DNA of 64,000 bases. It comes from Apricaphanius iberus (lineage: Eukaryota > Chordata > Actinopteri > Cyprinodontiformes > Aphaniidae). Positions 11,335-22,180 of the stretch are shown piece by piece. Location: positions 1,945,501 through 2,009,500 of the forward strand of contig JAPXFQ010002758.1 in NCBI GenBank assembly GCA_028564705.1, written 5' to 3'. Within the stretch, counting starts at the first letter, position 1, and every line of letters begins with the position of its first letter. The notes under the pieces were generated by a model. The model worked only from the letters and a program-made list of their open reading frames with translations, was not told the origin of the DNA and did no database searches. The position numbers were made by a program, and so were the translations under genes.

Positions 11335-12558
11335 AAATCGCGGGAATGCTACCGGTGGCTTCGGCTCATCAGCCCTGACACCGGCGTTTCACCTCCGTAT
11401 ACCAGACGCGGAAAGACATCCACCCGGAGCTGCGTTCAGGGAAATCTCCGGCAAATTCCTCGCGTGACATTGCCGCCTGTCAACTCGACCACGTTCCGTA
11501 TGGCACTCTGTAACACTAGATCGCTCAATAACAAAACGTTTATCCTCAATGATGCAATTTCCTCGCATTACTTGGATTTGTTTTTCCTCACTGAGACCTG
11601 GCTCCGCCCATGTGACGTCAGTGCCTTTTCGGAACTCCTTCCCTCTGGCTATCTTTACCTGAATTCCCCGCGGCAAACGGGTAGGGGCGGGGGCATAGCC
11701 ACCATATTCAAGCAGTCTCTGAAATGCCGCCAGCTGTCCACCAGAGGGTTTTCCAGTTTCGAGTTACAAACGTTTGTGCTCACACTGCCTTGCCCTATTT
11801 TATGTGCAATAATCTACCGGCCGCCAAAATTAAACAAGGACTTCTTAAATGATTTTTCTGAGTTTCTGTCAGAGTTCATGCCAAAGTTTGACAACATCCT
11901 AATCTGCGGTGACTTCAACATTCATGTTTGCTGTCCCTCTGATAAATTTGCCAATGACTTTAAGGCACTTCTCCACTCACTGGATCTGACCCAGTCCATA
12001 TCCTGTCCAACTCATAACTTAGGTCACATTCTTGATCTCATCATCTCGCGTGGGGTGACAGTGTCAAATTGTGAGGTCCTGGATTTTCCCGTATCAGATC
12101 ACTCTCTCATACGGTTTGACATCCGTGCTGTTCCACCTGCACCCACTTCCACTGCCCCCCAACGTAGGCGAATCATTACCACTTCTACAGTTAACGACTT
12201 TGCTGCTGCCTTTACTGCCTCTGATCTCTGCTCTACTGCTGACTTGGCGTCGCCTCTGTGTCCTGACCTCTTCCTCTCCTCCTTTCACACCATCTGCTCC
12301 CAGATTATGGACTCTGTTGCCCCCTACAAAGAAATGGGTTCCAAAAGCCCATCGGACCCCTTGCTCAATGATACAACTCGGGCCCTCAGGCGTCGGTGTA
12401 GACAGGCTGAGTGTAAATGGAAGAAGGATAGGCTGCAGGTGTCACTGGAGATTTTTAGAGACAGTCTTTCCACCTATCAGAGAGCAGTGAAGGAAGCTAA
12501 AGGACGATACCTTTCAAATCTCATCAACAGCAATAGCCACCGCCCTGGAATCCTCTAA
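11335..12558 (+). pseudogene. LINE ORF2 endonuclease part
   Basis: This is the apurinic/apyrimidinic-type endonuclease that nicks target DNA for target-primed reverse transcription. Visible motifs in order are CNTRSLNNK (metal-binding Asn), LFFLTETWL (catalytic Glu), IYRPPKLNK, ILICGDFNIH, LDLIISRG, and VSDHSLIRFD (the C-terminal Asp-His pair). All are present, so the domain looks intact. The first ATG in frame is at 11500, but the open frame extends upstream to 11335, indicating that the natural N-terminus lies in lost sequence. The frame ends at a TAA at 12556. The third LINE (60160-62397) reads LFKTIDSV at this place, so the stop is a secondary mutation in the linker, not the natural end. 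Confidence 0.85.
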
Positions 12559-14289
12559 AGCACAATTAACTCTGTGATAAATCCGGTGTCCATTGGTTTA
12601 AATGATGTCTCTGAACACACCTGTAGCACATTTAAACAGTACTTTTTGGACAAGGTTCTGTCTGTTCGGCAAGCCATCACACAAGTCCCTGCTGCTGTCA
12701 TTCCTTCACAAGCAGCGCAATATGTGCTGGAGAACTTTGAGGCAGTTACCCTCGTGGGCCTCAAAAAAGCTGTCCATGAGTTGAAGGCTACCACCTGCCC
12801 TATAGATGCTGTTCCGGCCAGGATTATGAAGGACGCCATTGACACCGTGGGCCCCTGCCTTGTTTCCTTTATAAACAGTTGTCTTAGTTTGGGCACTGTT
12901 CCTTCTGCTCTCAAACATGCCATTGTCCGACCGCTGCTCAAGAAACCCAACCTCGATTCTTCCATACTGTCCAACTTCCGCCCAATTTCTCATCTGCCAT
13001 TCCTGTCTAAGTTGATGGAGAAGCTTGTTGTCTCCCAGCTTCAATCTCATCTTCAGCAGCATGCCATAGCTGATAAATTTCAGTCTGGTTTCAGGTCCAG
13101 ACACAGCACTGAATCTGCATTACTTAGGGTCCACAATGACATTCTTACAGCCCTGGATAGTAAAAGCTCTGTGGTCCTGGTTTTACTAGACCTGACCGCT
13201 GCTTTTGATACCGTGGATCATACCGTCCTCATCTCCCGACTCAAACACACTGTCGGTCTGCAGGGCATGGTTCTCAGATGGTTTTCATCATACCTTACAA
13301 ATAGAACTTTTTCCATTATGCTAAAAGACTCTTCCTCCTCAGCCGCCCCTCTGTTATCCGGTGTCCCGCAAGGATCCATTCTTGGTCCTATACTGTTCTC
13401 GCTCTACATACTGCCACTTGGTCAACTCATCTCAAACCACAATGTCTGTTTTCACTTTTATGCAGACGACCTTCAGATCTACCTCCCCGTGGTTCTGAGT
13501 AATCGTTCTGCACTGGACCCCCTCCATAACTGCATTCACAACATCAAGCATTGGCTTTCCCAGAATTTCCTTCACCTGAATGAAGGAAAGACTGAGTACA
13601 TCCTGTTCACCCCGGACTCACCAAACAGCTCCCCCAGTTTTGGTCCTCCAACACCTCAGTTTGCTCCGGTGGTGCGCAACCTGGGTGTTATCTGTGACAG
13701 TGGCATGTTGTTTGGAAAACAAATAAGTGCTGTAGTGAAGGCAAGTTTTTACCAGCTAAGGCTACTCAGCAAGGTCAAATCTTTCCTATCCCGAGCTGAC
13801 CTCGAAAAGGCTGTCCATGCCTTCATCAGCTCGCGGATTGACTATTGCAATGCCCTCTACACTGGACTTAATCAATCACTCCTCAACCGTCTTCAACTGG
13901 TACAGAACGCTGCAGCACGTCTCCTCTCCAACACCTCTAAATACTCTCACATCAGCCCGGTCCTCCGCTCTCTCCACTGGCTCCCAGTTCCGGTTAGGGT
14001 AGAGTTTAAGATCTTGATGGTTGTTTTCAAGGCCATCAACGGTCTGGCCCCTGACTATCTCACTGACTTGGTAATGGTCTACCAACCAGCCAGAACTCTC
14101 CGCTCCTCAAATCTCATCACATTGGTCTCACCCAAGTATAACCATAAAAAGTTTGGAGGCCGGTCCTTTTCCGTCCAAGGCCCAAAGCTGTGGAACGCAC
14201 TTCCAGTGCAGCTTCGAAGCAACTCTGAGTTGTGTGTTTTTAAATCACAGCTGAAGACACATCTTTTCAGACAAGCTTTCGACACATAG
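12559..14289 (+). pseudogene. LINE ORF2 reverse transcriptase part
   Basis: It continues in the endonuclease frame after the TAA. Counting from the GTG at 12574 there are 571 codons to the natural stop. Visible RT motifs are SNFRPISHLPF and [27 protein letters not shown] (motif A, Asp at about 206 and 212), SGVPQGSILGPILF (motif B) and FHFYADDLQIY (motif C, YADD at about 296-299, bases 13459-13470). The C-terminal SRIDYCNALYTGL and LHWLPVPVRVEFK blocks characteristic of this clade follow. No frameshift or missing catalytic residue is seen. Only the upstream nonsense codon separates it from the endonuclease. Confidence 0.88.
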
Positions 14290-14464
14290 CAACTGATTTA
14301 ATTGTTGTTTTTTACGTGCTTTTATTTATTTAGTGCCGTCTACTGTGGTTCTTGTTTTTATTTGTGTTTTTATTCTGGAAAGCGCCCTGGGTACCTTTTG
14401 GCTGTTGTAAGGCGCTATATAAATAAAATTTGATTTGATTTATAAATAAATAAATTTGATTTGT

Positions 14465-15471
14465 TTTAGACTCCCAAAGATGATATGTTGACATACCGGA
14501 TTTGTGTACAGAACATACCAGAATCCTACTTTGCCCTGAAGACAAAAAATTCTCGCTATCTCTGCATCCAGCTGCCAGAGAGACGCTTCTGCGACGCAGC
14601 AACGGAGAACCAGGGAGTGAGAAACATTTGCAGCTGAAATTTATATTGTGCATAAATCACTGTGCAAAATGCAAGCTGTCCACAGTCCCTACCAAGACTT
14701 TTAATTCCTGAATCGCTGGAAGTGCTGGATGGATGGATAGCGACAGCATTGCGTCATTAGCGCAACTTTGGGAAAAATTCCCTCCTGCATATGAACATTT
14801 TCTTCTTTGGAAATCTTAAACAACATAATAACAACAATAATGTCTCACTCCCAGTCTGCTCGCATTAAATAAACATATTTCCGGAGACGTGAAATTCAAT
14901 TTGGTTTTGTTCAACCTGAAACAACTTTATGCGGCTCACCCACAGGTAGCTGCCCTTTTACAGGACAGCGCAACAATAAAATGTGCTCAATGGTGTGTCA
15001 ATGCTGACTCTAATGGCAGGTTTCCAACCATGGATTAGATTACTCTAATTCGGGCACAACTCCAGACGTCAGAAAAAAGGTTTTAAGAGAGTTTATTGAA
15101 TTGTAGGACAAGAACCTGAGCTCAGGAATGGCCAGACAGGAACTCAGGACACTGGAAGGACTGGAAATGGACAGGTAAGCGATTACAGAACTGTTTGTGA
15201 TCCAGTAAATTAGATTATGGAATGAGATGATCTTACTTGGTCGTCTGGTCGTGATAGCTGGGACAGTAAGTAGGAGGCTGTTTGCTAAGGTTGGCTGGGA
15301 ATGAATGGTGATGGGGGTGGTTATTGTCCGGCAGATGGTTTATGGTGAGACTGATCCGTGTTTCTGTTTTTTGACAGGTACTCAGGAAGACTTGTTTGAG
15401 GGTGGACAGGCAGGCAGCTGAGTTGGACGGTTCAAGTGAGCGGTGGAGGCTGACCCGGAGGAAATCAAGAG
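14465..15471. other. No gene recognised
   Basis: A G+C-richer patch at about 14480-14640 has an open frame on both strands but no domain I recognise. It may be a fragment of a 5' UTR or repeat. The rest, including an AGGACAAG/CAGGAACTCAGG-rich stretch at 15100-15180, shows nothing assignable. Confidence 0.4.
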
Positions 15472-15515
15472 GCAAGGCAATCGTATTTATATAGCACACT
15501 TTCAACATAAGGTAA
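15472..15515 (-). mobile_element. L2-type LINE 3' end fragment
   Basis: The plus strand reads AAGGCAATCGTATTTATATAG, broken here as AAGGCAATCG then TATTTATATAGCACACTTTC. It is the reverse complement of the common fish L2 3' end (short pentamer-like tail, then TATATAAATA). Only the tail is recognisable. Confidence 0.55.
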
Positions 15516-16349
15516 TTCAGGATGCTTGATTTTGGTGAGTTTGGCTTGGATCCTAGAGCTGTTTTGTTCTGGACCGACCATGAAGTTCACCAACAAAGGA
15601 CTTGTTACAGGAGCTTGGAACGACGAAGGATCTCGGACGGCACCTGGAACAGGAACTGCAGAGAGACAGAAGGTAAGAACCCACTAGGAACATTTACAAT
15701 ATAAGCTACAGAGAGCTACTGAGTTTGGCCTTGTTACCATGCTTGATATGGGAACCATGTGGAGCCACTCCCCTTTTGAACTGGAGCTCTGATGAGGATG
15801 ATGAAGAACACCTCTGCAGCTCCTGCCAATCACACCCTGGAAGAGAGGTAGCAGAGGAAACACACACCCAATCACCAACACACAGCAACAGACTCCTAAC
15901 AGGAGCTACCAAATACCTGGGTTGGCTCTTCAGTGGGTGTGTCACTGAGCGGAGAAAATCTGTTAGAAACGTGGACAGGTTGGTAGTAACCCGTGGGCTA
16001 GGCCCTAGAACTACAATTATTATCCATTGTCACCCAGCCAGCTTGAGGTCCCAGCTGCATTAGTTCTGTTAGAAAGTGGTTCTGTCATTGTCGGCTCTGC
16101 TCTAGCTAATGGGCATCGGCTATCAACTGGTTTTTCAACAGCAAAGAGCTAGGCATCTAATCTAGCAACCTCTGTGAGCAATTTGACTGTAAAGTGTATT
16201 TTCATAAGTCTACAATGTATCAAATTGTATAATACTTCCTTGAGCCAACATGTCACCAGCCAGGCTGTTGTGTTTGCGTATGTGTGGTGGTGTGTGGGGG
16301 CATGATGTTTAAGCGGCTTGCTTTTTTGGTCCGATTGCCCTCTAACCCT
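15516..16349. other. No gene recognised; possible LTR-like sequence
   Basis: On the minus strand, 15901 downwards begins TGTTAGGAGTCTGTTGC and runs through a G+C-moderate stretch resembling a retroviral-type LTR or a single promoter exon. I cannot find a matching end or target duplication. No coding domain is visible. Confidence 0.3.
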
Positions 16350-17165
16350 GTGTCCACACTGAACGCGATAGGAGCGACTAAAAAGCGCAACACATGCCTA
16401 GCTGTTCGCGTGCACATTCGCATCTTGAAGCGTGTACAAAGCAAACTGGACGCGCTTCAAATATGGTATTTTCACGCGCGAACTGGCCTTCAGCAGAGCT
16501 GGGGCTAGAGTGCAGCTGCCGAGGGATCATGGACCGAGCTGATGAAAGACGGGCTTCAGCGGAGCTTGGGCTAGAGTGGTGTGGGAGCTGCTAGCAGGAA
16601 ACCAGGTGAGGCTGTTTCAAGGCTGACTTCTATGCTGAGAGGTGCTTTTATAGGAACAACAGCTCTTTTAAGAGACACCCACAAACCTCTTAAGAGCATT
16701 CCTGTCTAAATAGTTTAACCTATTTATAATAATTTTTTTTCCTGTCTCTGTATTGAAAACTGCTTGTGTCATGTACCTCGGGATGATTAGCCACAGTGTT
16801 TATCAGTATTTCCTCCATGTCCTGCTGAGGCTGTGACTCCATGACAGTCACAGAATCACTGACACTCTGGTCCCTGATTGGTTATCGCGGCGCGATTTGA
16901 CGCTGCAGTTCAGATTTTTTCCAACTTGAGTGGTAGATACCATGAACGCGAATGCACAAAATGCACCACATAAAAGGCAGTGCGAATTTTCTATCGTATC
17001 TATAGCGCGAATTGTTCGCGCAAATCAGGCAGAAAATCTTTTTTGCGACGCAAATCTGCTTCTGAAGTATCGCGGGACCCCAAGTCTCGCTTCATCGCGC
17101 TCCACCAATGATTTTACATGCAAACCTGAAGCTCTAGTCGCTCCAATCGTGTTTGGTCTGGGCAC
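16350..17165. mobile_element. Non-autonomous TIR transposon, unclassified
   Basis: 31-nt inverted termini lie at 16350-16380 and 17135-17165: GTGTCCACACTGAACGCGAT on the left and GTGCCCAGACCAAACACGAT on the right (reverse-complemented), both followed by a GGAGCGACTA block. They differ at roughly six or seven positions. The interior is dotted with GCG/CGC-rich words (for example TTATCGCGGCGCGATT) and has no transposase. Target duplications are not evident, so the superfamily is open. Confidence 0.6.
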
Positions 17166-18355
17166 ACCATAAGAAGTTTTCTATAAAATGCCTCACTTAG
17201 AATAAATTAATCTGCCATTCATCCTGCTATTCCAATACCACTGTTAGAGTTTACAGTCTTGGTAACACGTCACAATGGAGGATTATATCATTTTGTAATA
17301 CATAAATTATTATTTTTTTGTTTGTTAAAACAAGAGAAAGGAAGAAAAAAAGAAATGCAGAATCTAAAGGGAAAAAAAAAGACATATAAAGGGAAGGAAG
17401 ACAGTCTTTCTTGGGATGTAGGAATGATTAATGAGACGCTGTCAGAAGGGTGGAGAGGGGAACCCACAGTGATGGGTAAAGAGTCATGACCAGGTGCAGA
17501 GAAAAGGATATGGCAGAGAGGGGGAGAAGCAGAGATGATGGTATAACTGCATGAAAAGGTTCCAGGACCGACTGCAGATAGTGAGTAAGAGCGATTTTGC
17601 AGGGTTTCAGCTATGGAAGGATGAAAGAGATTTTGGGAAATACTGCTTATAAGGAATGTGAAGACGAAAAAAAGGAACCAAGAGAGTTGGACAGGATTGA
17701 CATATAACAGAGAAAAGAGTAGAGAAGGCAGCAGAGTGTTCAGGAACACATTAAAAAAACATAAAAGTGAAACTGTAGAAAAACCTAAAGGCAAAAACAA
17801 AACTAAAAACCAAATCTAAAGTAGGTTGCTTGTAAAAAGACTATTGGATTGCTTCTTTAAGACAACCAGAAGTGTCCCTACAAAGAGTGAAAAAAGGAGA
17901 GAGCTCAGCTGTGTGGTTAAAATTAAATTCATGTTTCGTACAACAATTGCCAGATGTTACATGCTGACATAACTCCTACCTCTGTGTGAACCATTATAAA
18001 CAGTGGTCTGTGTCTGCACTTATTGTTCTATTGTTCTTATTGTTCTGCTTTACCTCTAACCTCATTCTGCTTTACTACCCCACTCCGTCTAATGGATTTT
18101 CCATTGTGGGAATTTTCTATGTTTGTGTATGTGTGGGTAGATTGTAATATACAGTAAGAAAGCAATAATTTGATGACAGGAGGATAATAATAGAGTCAGT
18201 CAAAGCATCTCTGCTTGTTTAGTGTACACTCAGCAGCTGAGGAATTTTCCGTAAGAAGAGATGAATCCATTACTGTGCAATCTCAAGTGACTCAAGACAG
18301 ATTAGCTATCACCTGTGCATAGCTTCGGATAAATTTGCCCATAAAAGTAAAGAAA
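17166..18355. other. No gene recognised; purine-rich tract
   Basis: A strongly purine-rich plus strand at 17330-17800 creates a 170-codon open frame on the minus strand with a low-complexity composition (Phe, Leu, Ser). I treat it as chance. No other feature is supported. Confidence 0.45.
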
Positions 18356-18690
18356 CTAAGTAGATAAGGAGACTTGATGGTGGAACAACAAAGTCCAGGA
18401 GCAAATCAAGAGAAAAAAAGTTAGCTAAGAAGTGGGACACTGAGAAGACTGAGGAGAGTAGACAGAAATGCAGGGAGATGCAGCATATAGTGAAGGTAGA
18501 GTTGGTTAAGGACGAACAAAGGATGACCTGTGTGCTAGGTTGGACAGTTGGGGATGGAAATGTAGTGACACGGGCCAAGTGTGTTATGGGAAGATGGAAA
18601 GAGTACTTTTAAGAGCTGATGAATGAAGAAAAAGAGCAAGAATGTAGAGAAGAAAAGGTTACTGTTGTGGATCAGGAAGTAGCTGATATT
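18356..18690 (+). pseudogene. RTE-type LINE relic
   Basis: Conceptual translation across small lesions gives KVQEQIKRKKLAKKWDTEKT, then GRWKEYF and later VTVVDQEVADISK. These match the segment between endonuclease and reverse transcriptase in fish RTE-clade LINEs, where 'RWKEYFEELMNEEN' precedes an acidic stretch. Stops interrupt it (for instance right after RWKEYF) and an internal piece is missing. Neither catalytic domain is present. Confidence 0.6.
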
Positions 18691-18990
18691 AGTAAGCAGG
18701 CCCAGAGTGGCTAATCAGGGGAACCAGGACAAATCTCGGTGGGCCAGTCGAATGTTTGGGCCACAGGGGCTGGTGTTCTCTCGCTCTTTTTTTCTTTGCT
18801 TACACAAACGGCGTGCCATACACTGGATTGTTGCTACACATTGATGAAATATAATTTTCTTTCTCACTGGACAACTGAACATCCTGATCAGAGAAGAAAT
18901 GTAGAAGTGAGAAATGTGGCTTAGAATGAAGTTATAGATATCTGCCATCTATATAAAGTAGTAACTAAATCCTAAACTAAATCTTGATAG

Positions 18991-19270
18991 GAATGTGAAT
19001 ATTTAAATCATTGAAAGAAGTTGACTCATTTATACTGACATAATCCTCCTGTTGCAGCCAGCCTTCTGAGACGAAACAAATCAATTTTATTATCACAAAT
19101 CAAGTCAGTCACTAACAAAATTTTTAAAGAGAGCGGTCTTATGTTCAATGAACCACATGTATTAGTTTTATTTTCCTGTTTAGAGCAGGTCATCTTCAAT
19201 TTTATGAGATCAAAATTTGCCTCTTTTTAGGTTAATCTTTAATAGATCTAATTAGAAAGAGGATATGCAC
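18991..19270 (+). repeat. Ancient interspersed repeat, copy 2
   Basis: Same family and orientation as 10066-10345. The blocks GTTGACTCATTTATACT and GGTCTTATGTTCAATGA and a TTAGGTTAATCTTTAA end match in the same order. Divergence is high, so insertion was old. Confidence 0.65.
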
Positions 19271-20644
19271 CATCCAAGAATGGAATGGATGACGTCTCTT
19301 TGGATCAGACCAGGTTTATCCAAAAATGTTAGCCAACATTTTTTTCAGCACAATTATAGATAGATATTTTAAGAAGATATACTGCTTTAGAATACTTTTC
19401 TTTAATTGAAGTATTTGGAAGATGAAATTGAGTACCGACATTCTGACAATATATTGTTATATCGGTTGATAGACTTTGGAGGCAAGGAGAAAGATCCATT
19501 GACTCTAATCTAAATTGCATGTCTGTTTGTATTTTGCTGTGTCCCATCTGATAATCAGAGGTCAGGAAATCAACAGTGGGGTCGAAGGACTGACTGGTCC
19601 TACTTGCTCACACCCTCCACAGCCAAACTGCCCCAGAGTTACCACACAGGACTGGTTCAGAGGAGTATCAAGCATTTGTTGGGCGGTAGACACTGACAAA
19701 AAAATTGTGTTTCTCCAAAATTGTGCAGTCCATGTTCTGCTAAGCACATAAGCAAATGACAGAACATTTCATCCTGTAGCTTGTCTGTGGAAAGTGGAAT
19801 TAAAAATGTAAAAATAGACTAAGAACAAAGATATATGTTTAGCATCTGTACTTAATCAGTAATTAGATGACATTACTATTGCATGATACTCCCAGAAGAT
19901 TACTAGTGTGCTTTGAAGTAGACTGAAAAATACTAAACCGTGGTACACTTCACCATTTTCTCCACTGGGGTAGTTTTCTATTCAGTAAGAAATAATCAAA
20001 TAACTTTAATTTTCATTTTTATACAGTAGAATGATTTTGAAAATATAGAAAATAAAGAAAGAATGAAAAGCAAAACAGATTCTGAGTAAAATTTTTAATG
20101 TTAGATATTTGGTTAACGCAATCCCAGAGTTCAACCTCCACAACATTTAGTCATTTGTGGACATCATGGTTGCAGTTTCTCATTATTTCCAACAATTGCT
20201 AATGCTTTGGATATGCATCAATTGATGACATATAATTCTCAGTTTTATTAAACAAAATGTTCATTTGTTTATGTCATGTCGGTCAACATTCGCTGTATTT
20301 ACATGATGAATTGATTCCCTTTAAAACAAAAAATCATAATTTCATTGTTTGAGTCATTATAGACCAAAATGTTGAACTAAATATCAAAATTGACCAATTT
20401 TATACAATGTTTTATCATTTTTCCTTGAAAATAGCTCCTAAATTGAACAATTTATCTCAGGTCAAATTCTACTTGTACTGTTGATACTGTTGACAGTTGT
20501 CAAAAGGTTTACTCAAAGGGTGTTTCTTGTAATCGTGCTGTGAATAAATTCAGCATATGCAGTAAAAATGTTAAGCATACACAGATTTAGTGTCTTGTAT
20601 TAATTTATCTCACTCAAACAATAACGTGTATCTCAATTCAAAAA
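19271..20644. other. No gene recognised
   Basis: A+T-rich, no supported feature. A 78-codon open frame at 19515-19751 has no recognisable motif. Confidence 0.45.
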
Positions 20645-20680
20645 TACTGTATTGATCCCAAAGGGAAATTAAGTTCCAAT
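20645..20680 (-). mobile_element. LINE 3' tail fragment
   Basis: ACTGTATTGATCCCAAAGGG then AAATTAAG is the reverse complement of the 'AATTTCCC...GGGATCAATA' 3' end common to a fish jockey-superfamily LINE. Only the tail is present. Confidence 0.4.
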
Positions 20681-21130
20681 TCTCAAATTCAAATTTTCAA
20701 GTCAGCTGCAGATTTCAAATAGCTTTAGTGGAAAACTGTCAGAGTGAACTGTAATAATGAAAACATGATAATGCCATTTGACTATCTTTTTCATAGAAAT
20801 GGTGCCATGGGTTTTTGATTTTAAGACATGACATTGACATGAGGAATTGCTTTTTAGAAATGAATGATCCATTTTGAGCAACTCACACACTTTTGCAGGT
20901 TCCCAACTAAATTTAGCAGTTTGTTCTAAATGTTATGAAAATTGAAGTAGCGCTTGTGCAAATATTTATTGTCATGTGAGAACAGCACCAAAGCAACATG
21001 TATCACCAATATTTGATCATAAACTGAATTTTAGAAAGTATCCTATTGTATGGACTAATTGCATATGACTATAAATGAAGTTCCTGCAAACTCAAGAAAA
21101 CTGATACAACGCTGCAAGAAAAACTGATAC
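20681..21130. other. No gene; short tandem duplication near the end
   Basis: A block containing AAAACTGATACAACGCT occurs twice in tandem at about 21086-21132. Nothing else is supported. Confidence 0.4.
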
Positions 21131-21640
21131 AACGCTTGTAAACCTCAGGACAAGACCTCCTCCACACATCCCTTTTACCAGTATTAACTCCAAAGTTGAC
21201 ACTGTGGTACTTCTGCTTCCTGCGGACCATCATCACACAGAACCTCAAGTAGGAGGTGAATATCATCTCCCTCATCAAGAAGGCATGACAGAGGGTGTAC
21301 TTCCTGCTGCAGGTTGGTAAGTTTGACCTGCCAGAAACAATGATGGTTTAGTTCAACACTGCCATCATTGAGTCCATTCTCACTTCCTCCATCACCATCT
21401 GTGTGCTGCTGCCACTGCCAAGGACAAAGGCAGACTGCAGCATATCATTCGCTCTGCAGAGAAGGTAATTGGTTGCAATCTGCCATCACTCCAGAATCAG
21501 TTCACTTCTAGGACAGTGAAGTGTGCAGAACAGATGTCAGCTGACCCATCTCTCACACTAGATATGAACTGTTTCAGACTTTATTTTATGAGAGGGGAAA
21601 AGAGAGCTACAAGTCATTGAAATCCGTACTACAAAAGGCA
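21131..21640 (+). pseudogene. Degenerate LINE reverse transcriptase C-terminus
   Basis: Across frameshifts and stops the plus strand reads INSKVDT..., then QRVYFLLQVGKFDLPE, then IIESILTSSITIC, in the order of the C-terminal part of a fish LINE RT ('QQRLYFLRQLRKF...FY-IESILTSSIT'). Several in-frame stops and an internal deletion show long inactivity. It is a relative of the relics at 9004-9273 and 59195-60020. Confidence 0.6.
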
Positions 21641-22180
21641 ACAGCCACCCTAATTAACAAGACTAAACCATGGACAATAAAACTATTTCTACCCTAGTAT
21701 CCACATAACCCAAAACATTGTTATATTACATTAGCACAGTTAATTTAAGTAAAATTAAACACATAGAAATTCTTTGTTGTATAGATTTACAATACTATGT
21801 GTTTACTACGATACATAGTACCAAGTTGAGGCCTGCAATTCTCAACAGGAGTCAAATTCCTGAGCTTGGTTATTTTGAGGATTAAACAAATAATTTAACA
21901 AAATCTTTAATTCAATCAAAGTAATAATGTGAGAGGACTGTGCGATATGACAAAATATATTGTCAGGACGATAGAAAACGTCTATCGTTTTATATGAATC
22001 TCAATAGTGTAAGCCACCATAAGGTTTTACAGCTGTAAATTATGCCAAGATGCACCTTATGGTATTCCTGTGCATGTTGCAATGCATGAAAAAAACATGG
22101 AGCAAGACGGTAACCAACATGTTTCAGACAAGGGATAAAACAAATTTATCAGACAACCCAAAGTTGGTCTCCCTGCGTGT
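21641..22180. other. No gene recognised
   Basis: A+T-rich. A small palindromic stretch (AAACGTCTATCGTTTTATAT) lies near 21976. No supported gene. Confidence 0.4.

Larger units (their letters stand above)
11335..14464 (+). mobile_element. L2-type (CR1/jockey group) LINE, nearly full-length ORF2
   Basis: It carries an APE-type endonuclease and a reverse transcriptase in the same frame, interrupted by a single TAA at 12556-12558. The frame is open without a start from the TGA at 11332 onward, so the 5' end is truncated close to 11335. The 3' UTR (14290-14420) ends with the L2-like GGCGCTATATAAATAAA, followed by TTTGATTTGATTT repeats. I could not identify a target-site duplication. Among the three L2-type LINEs here this is the most complete. 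Confidence 0.9.

Noticed and set aside
12071..12490. 139-codon ORF inside the LINE endonuclease region
   Set aside because: Out-of-frame shadow of the endonuclease, which has all family motifs in the other frame.
17288..17800. 170-codon minus-strand ORF
   Set aside because: It arises from a purine-rich plus strand, is low in complexity (Phe/Leu/Ser) and has no domain; a chance open frame.
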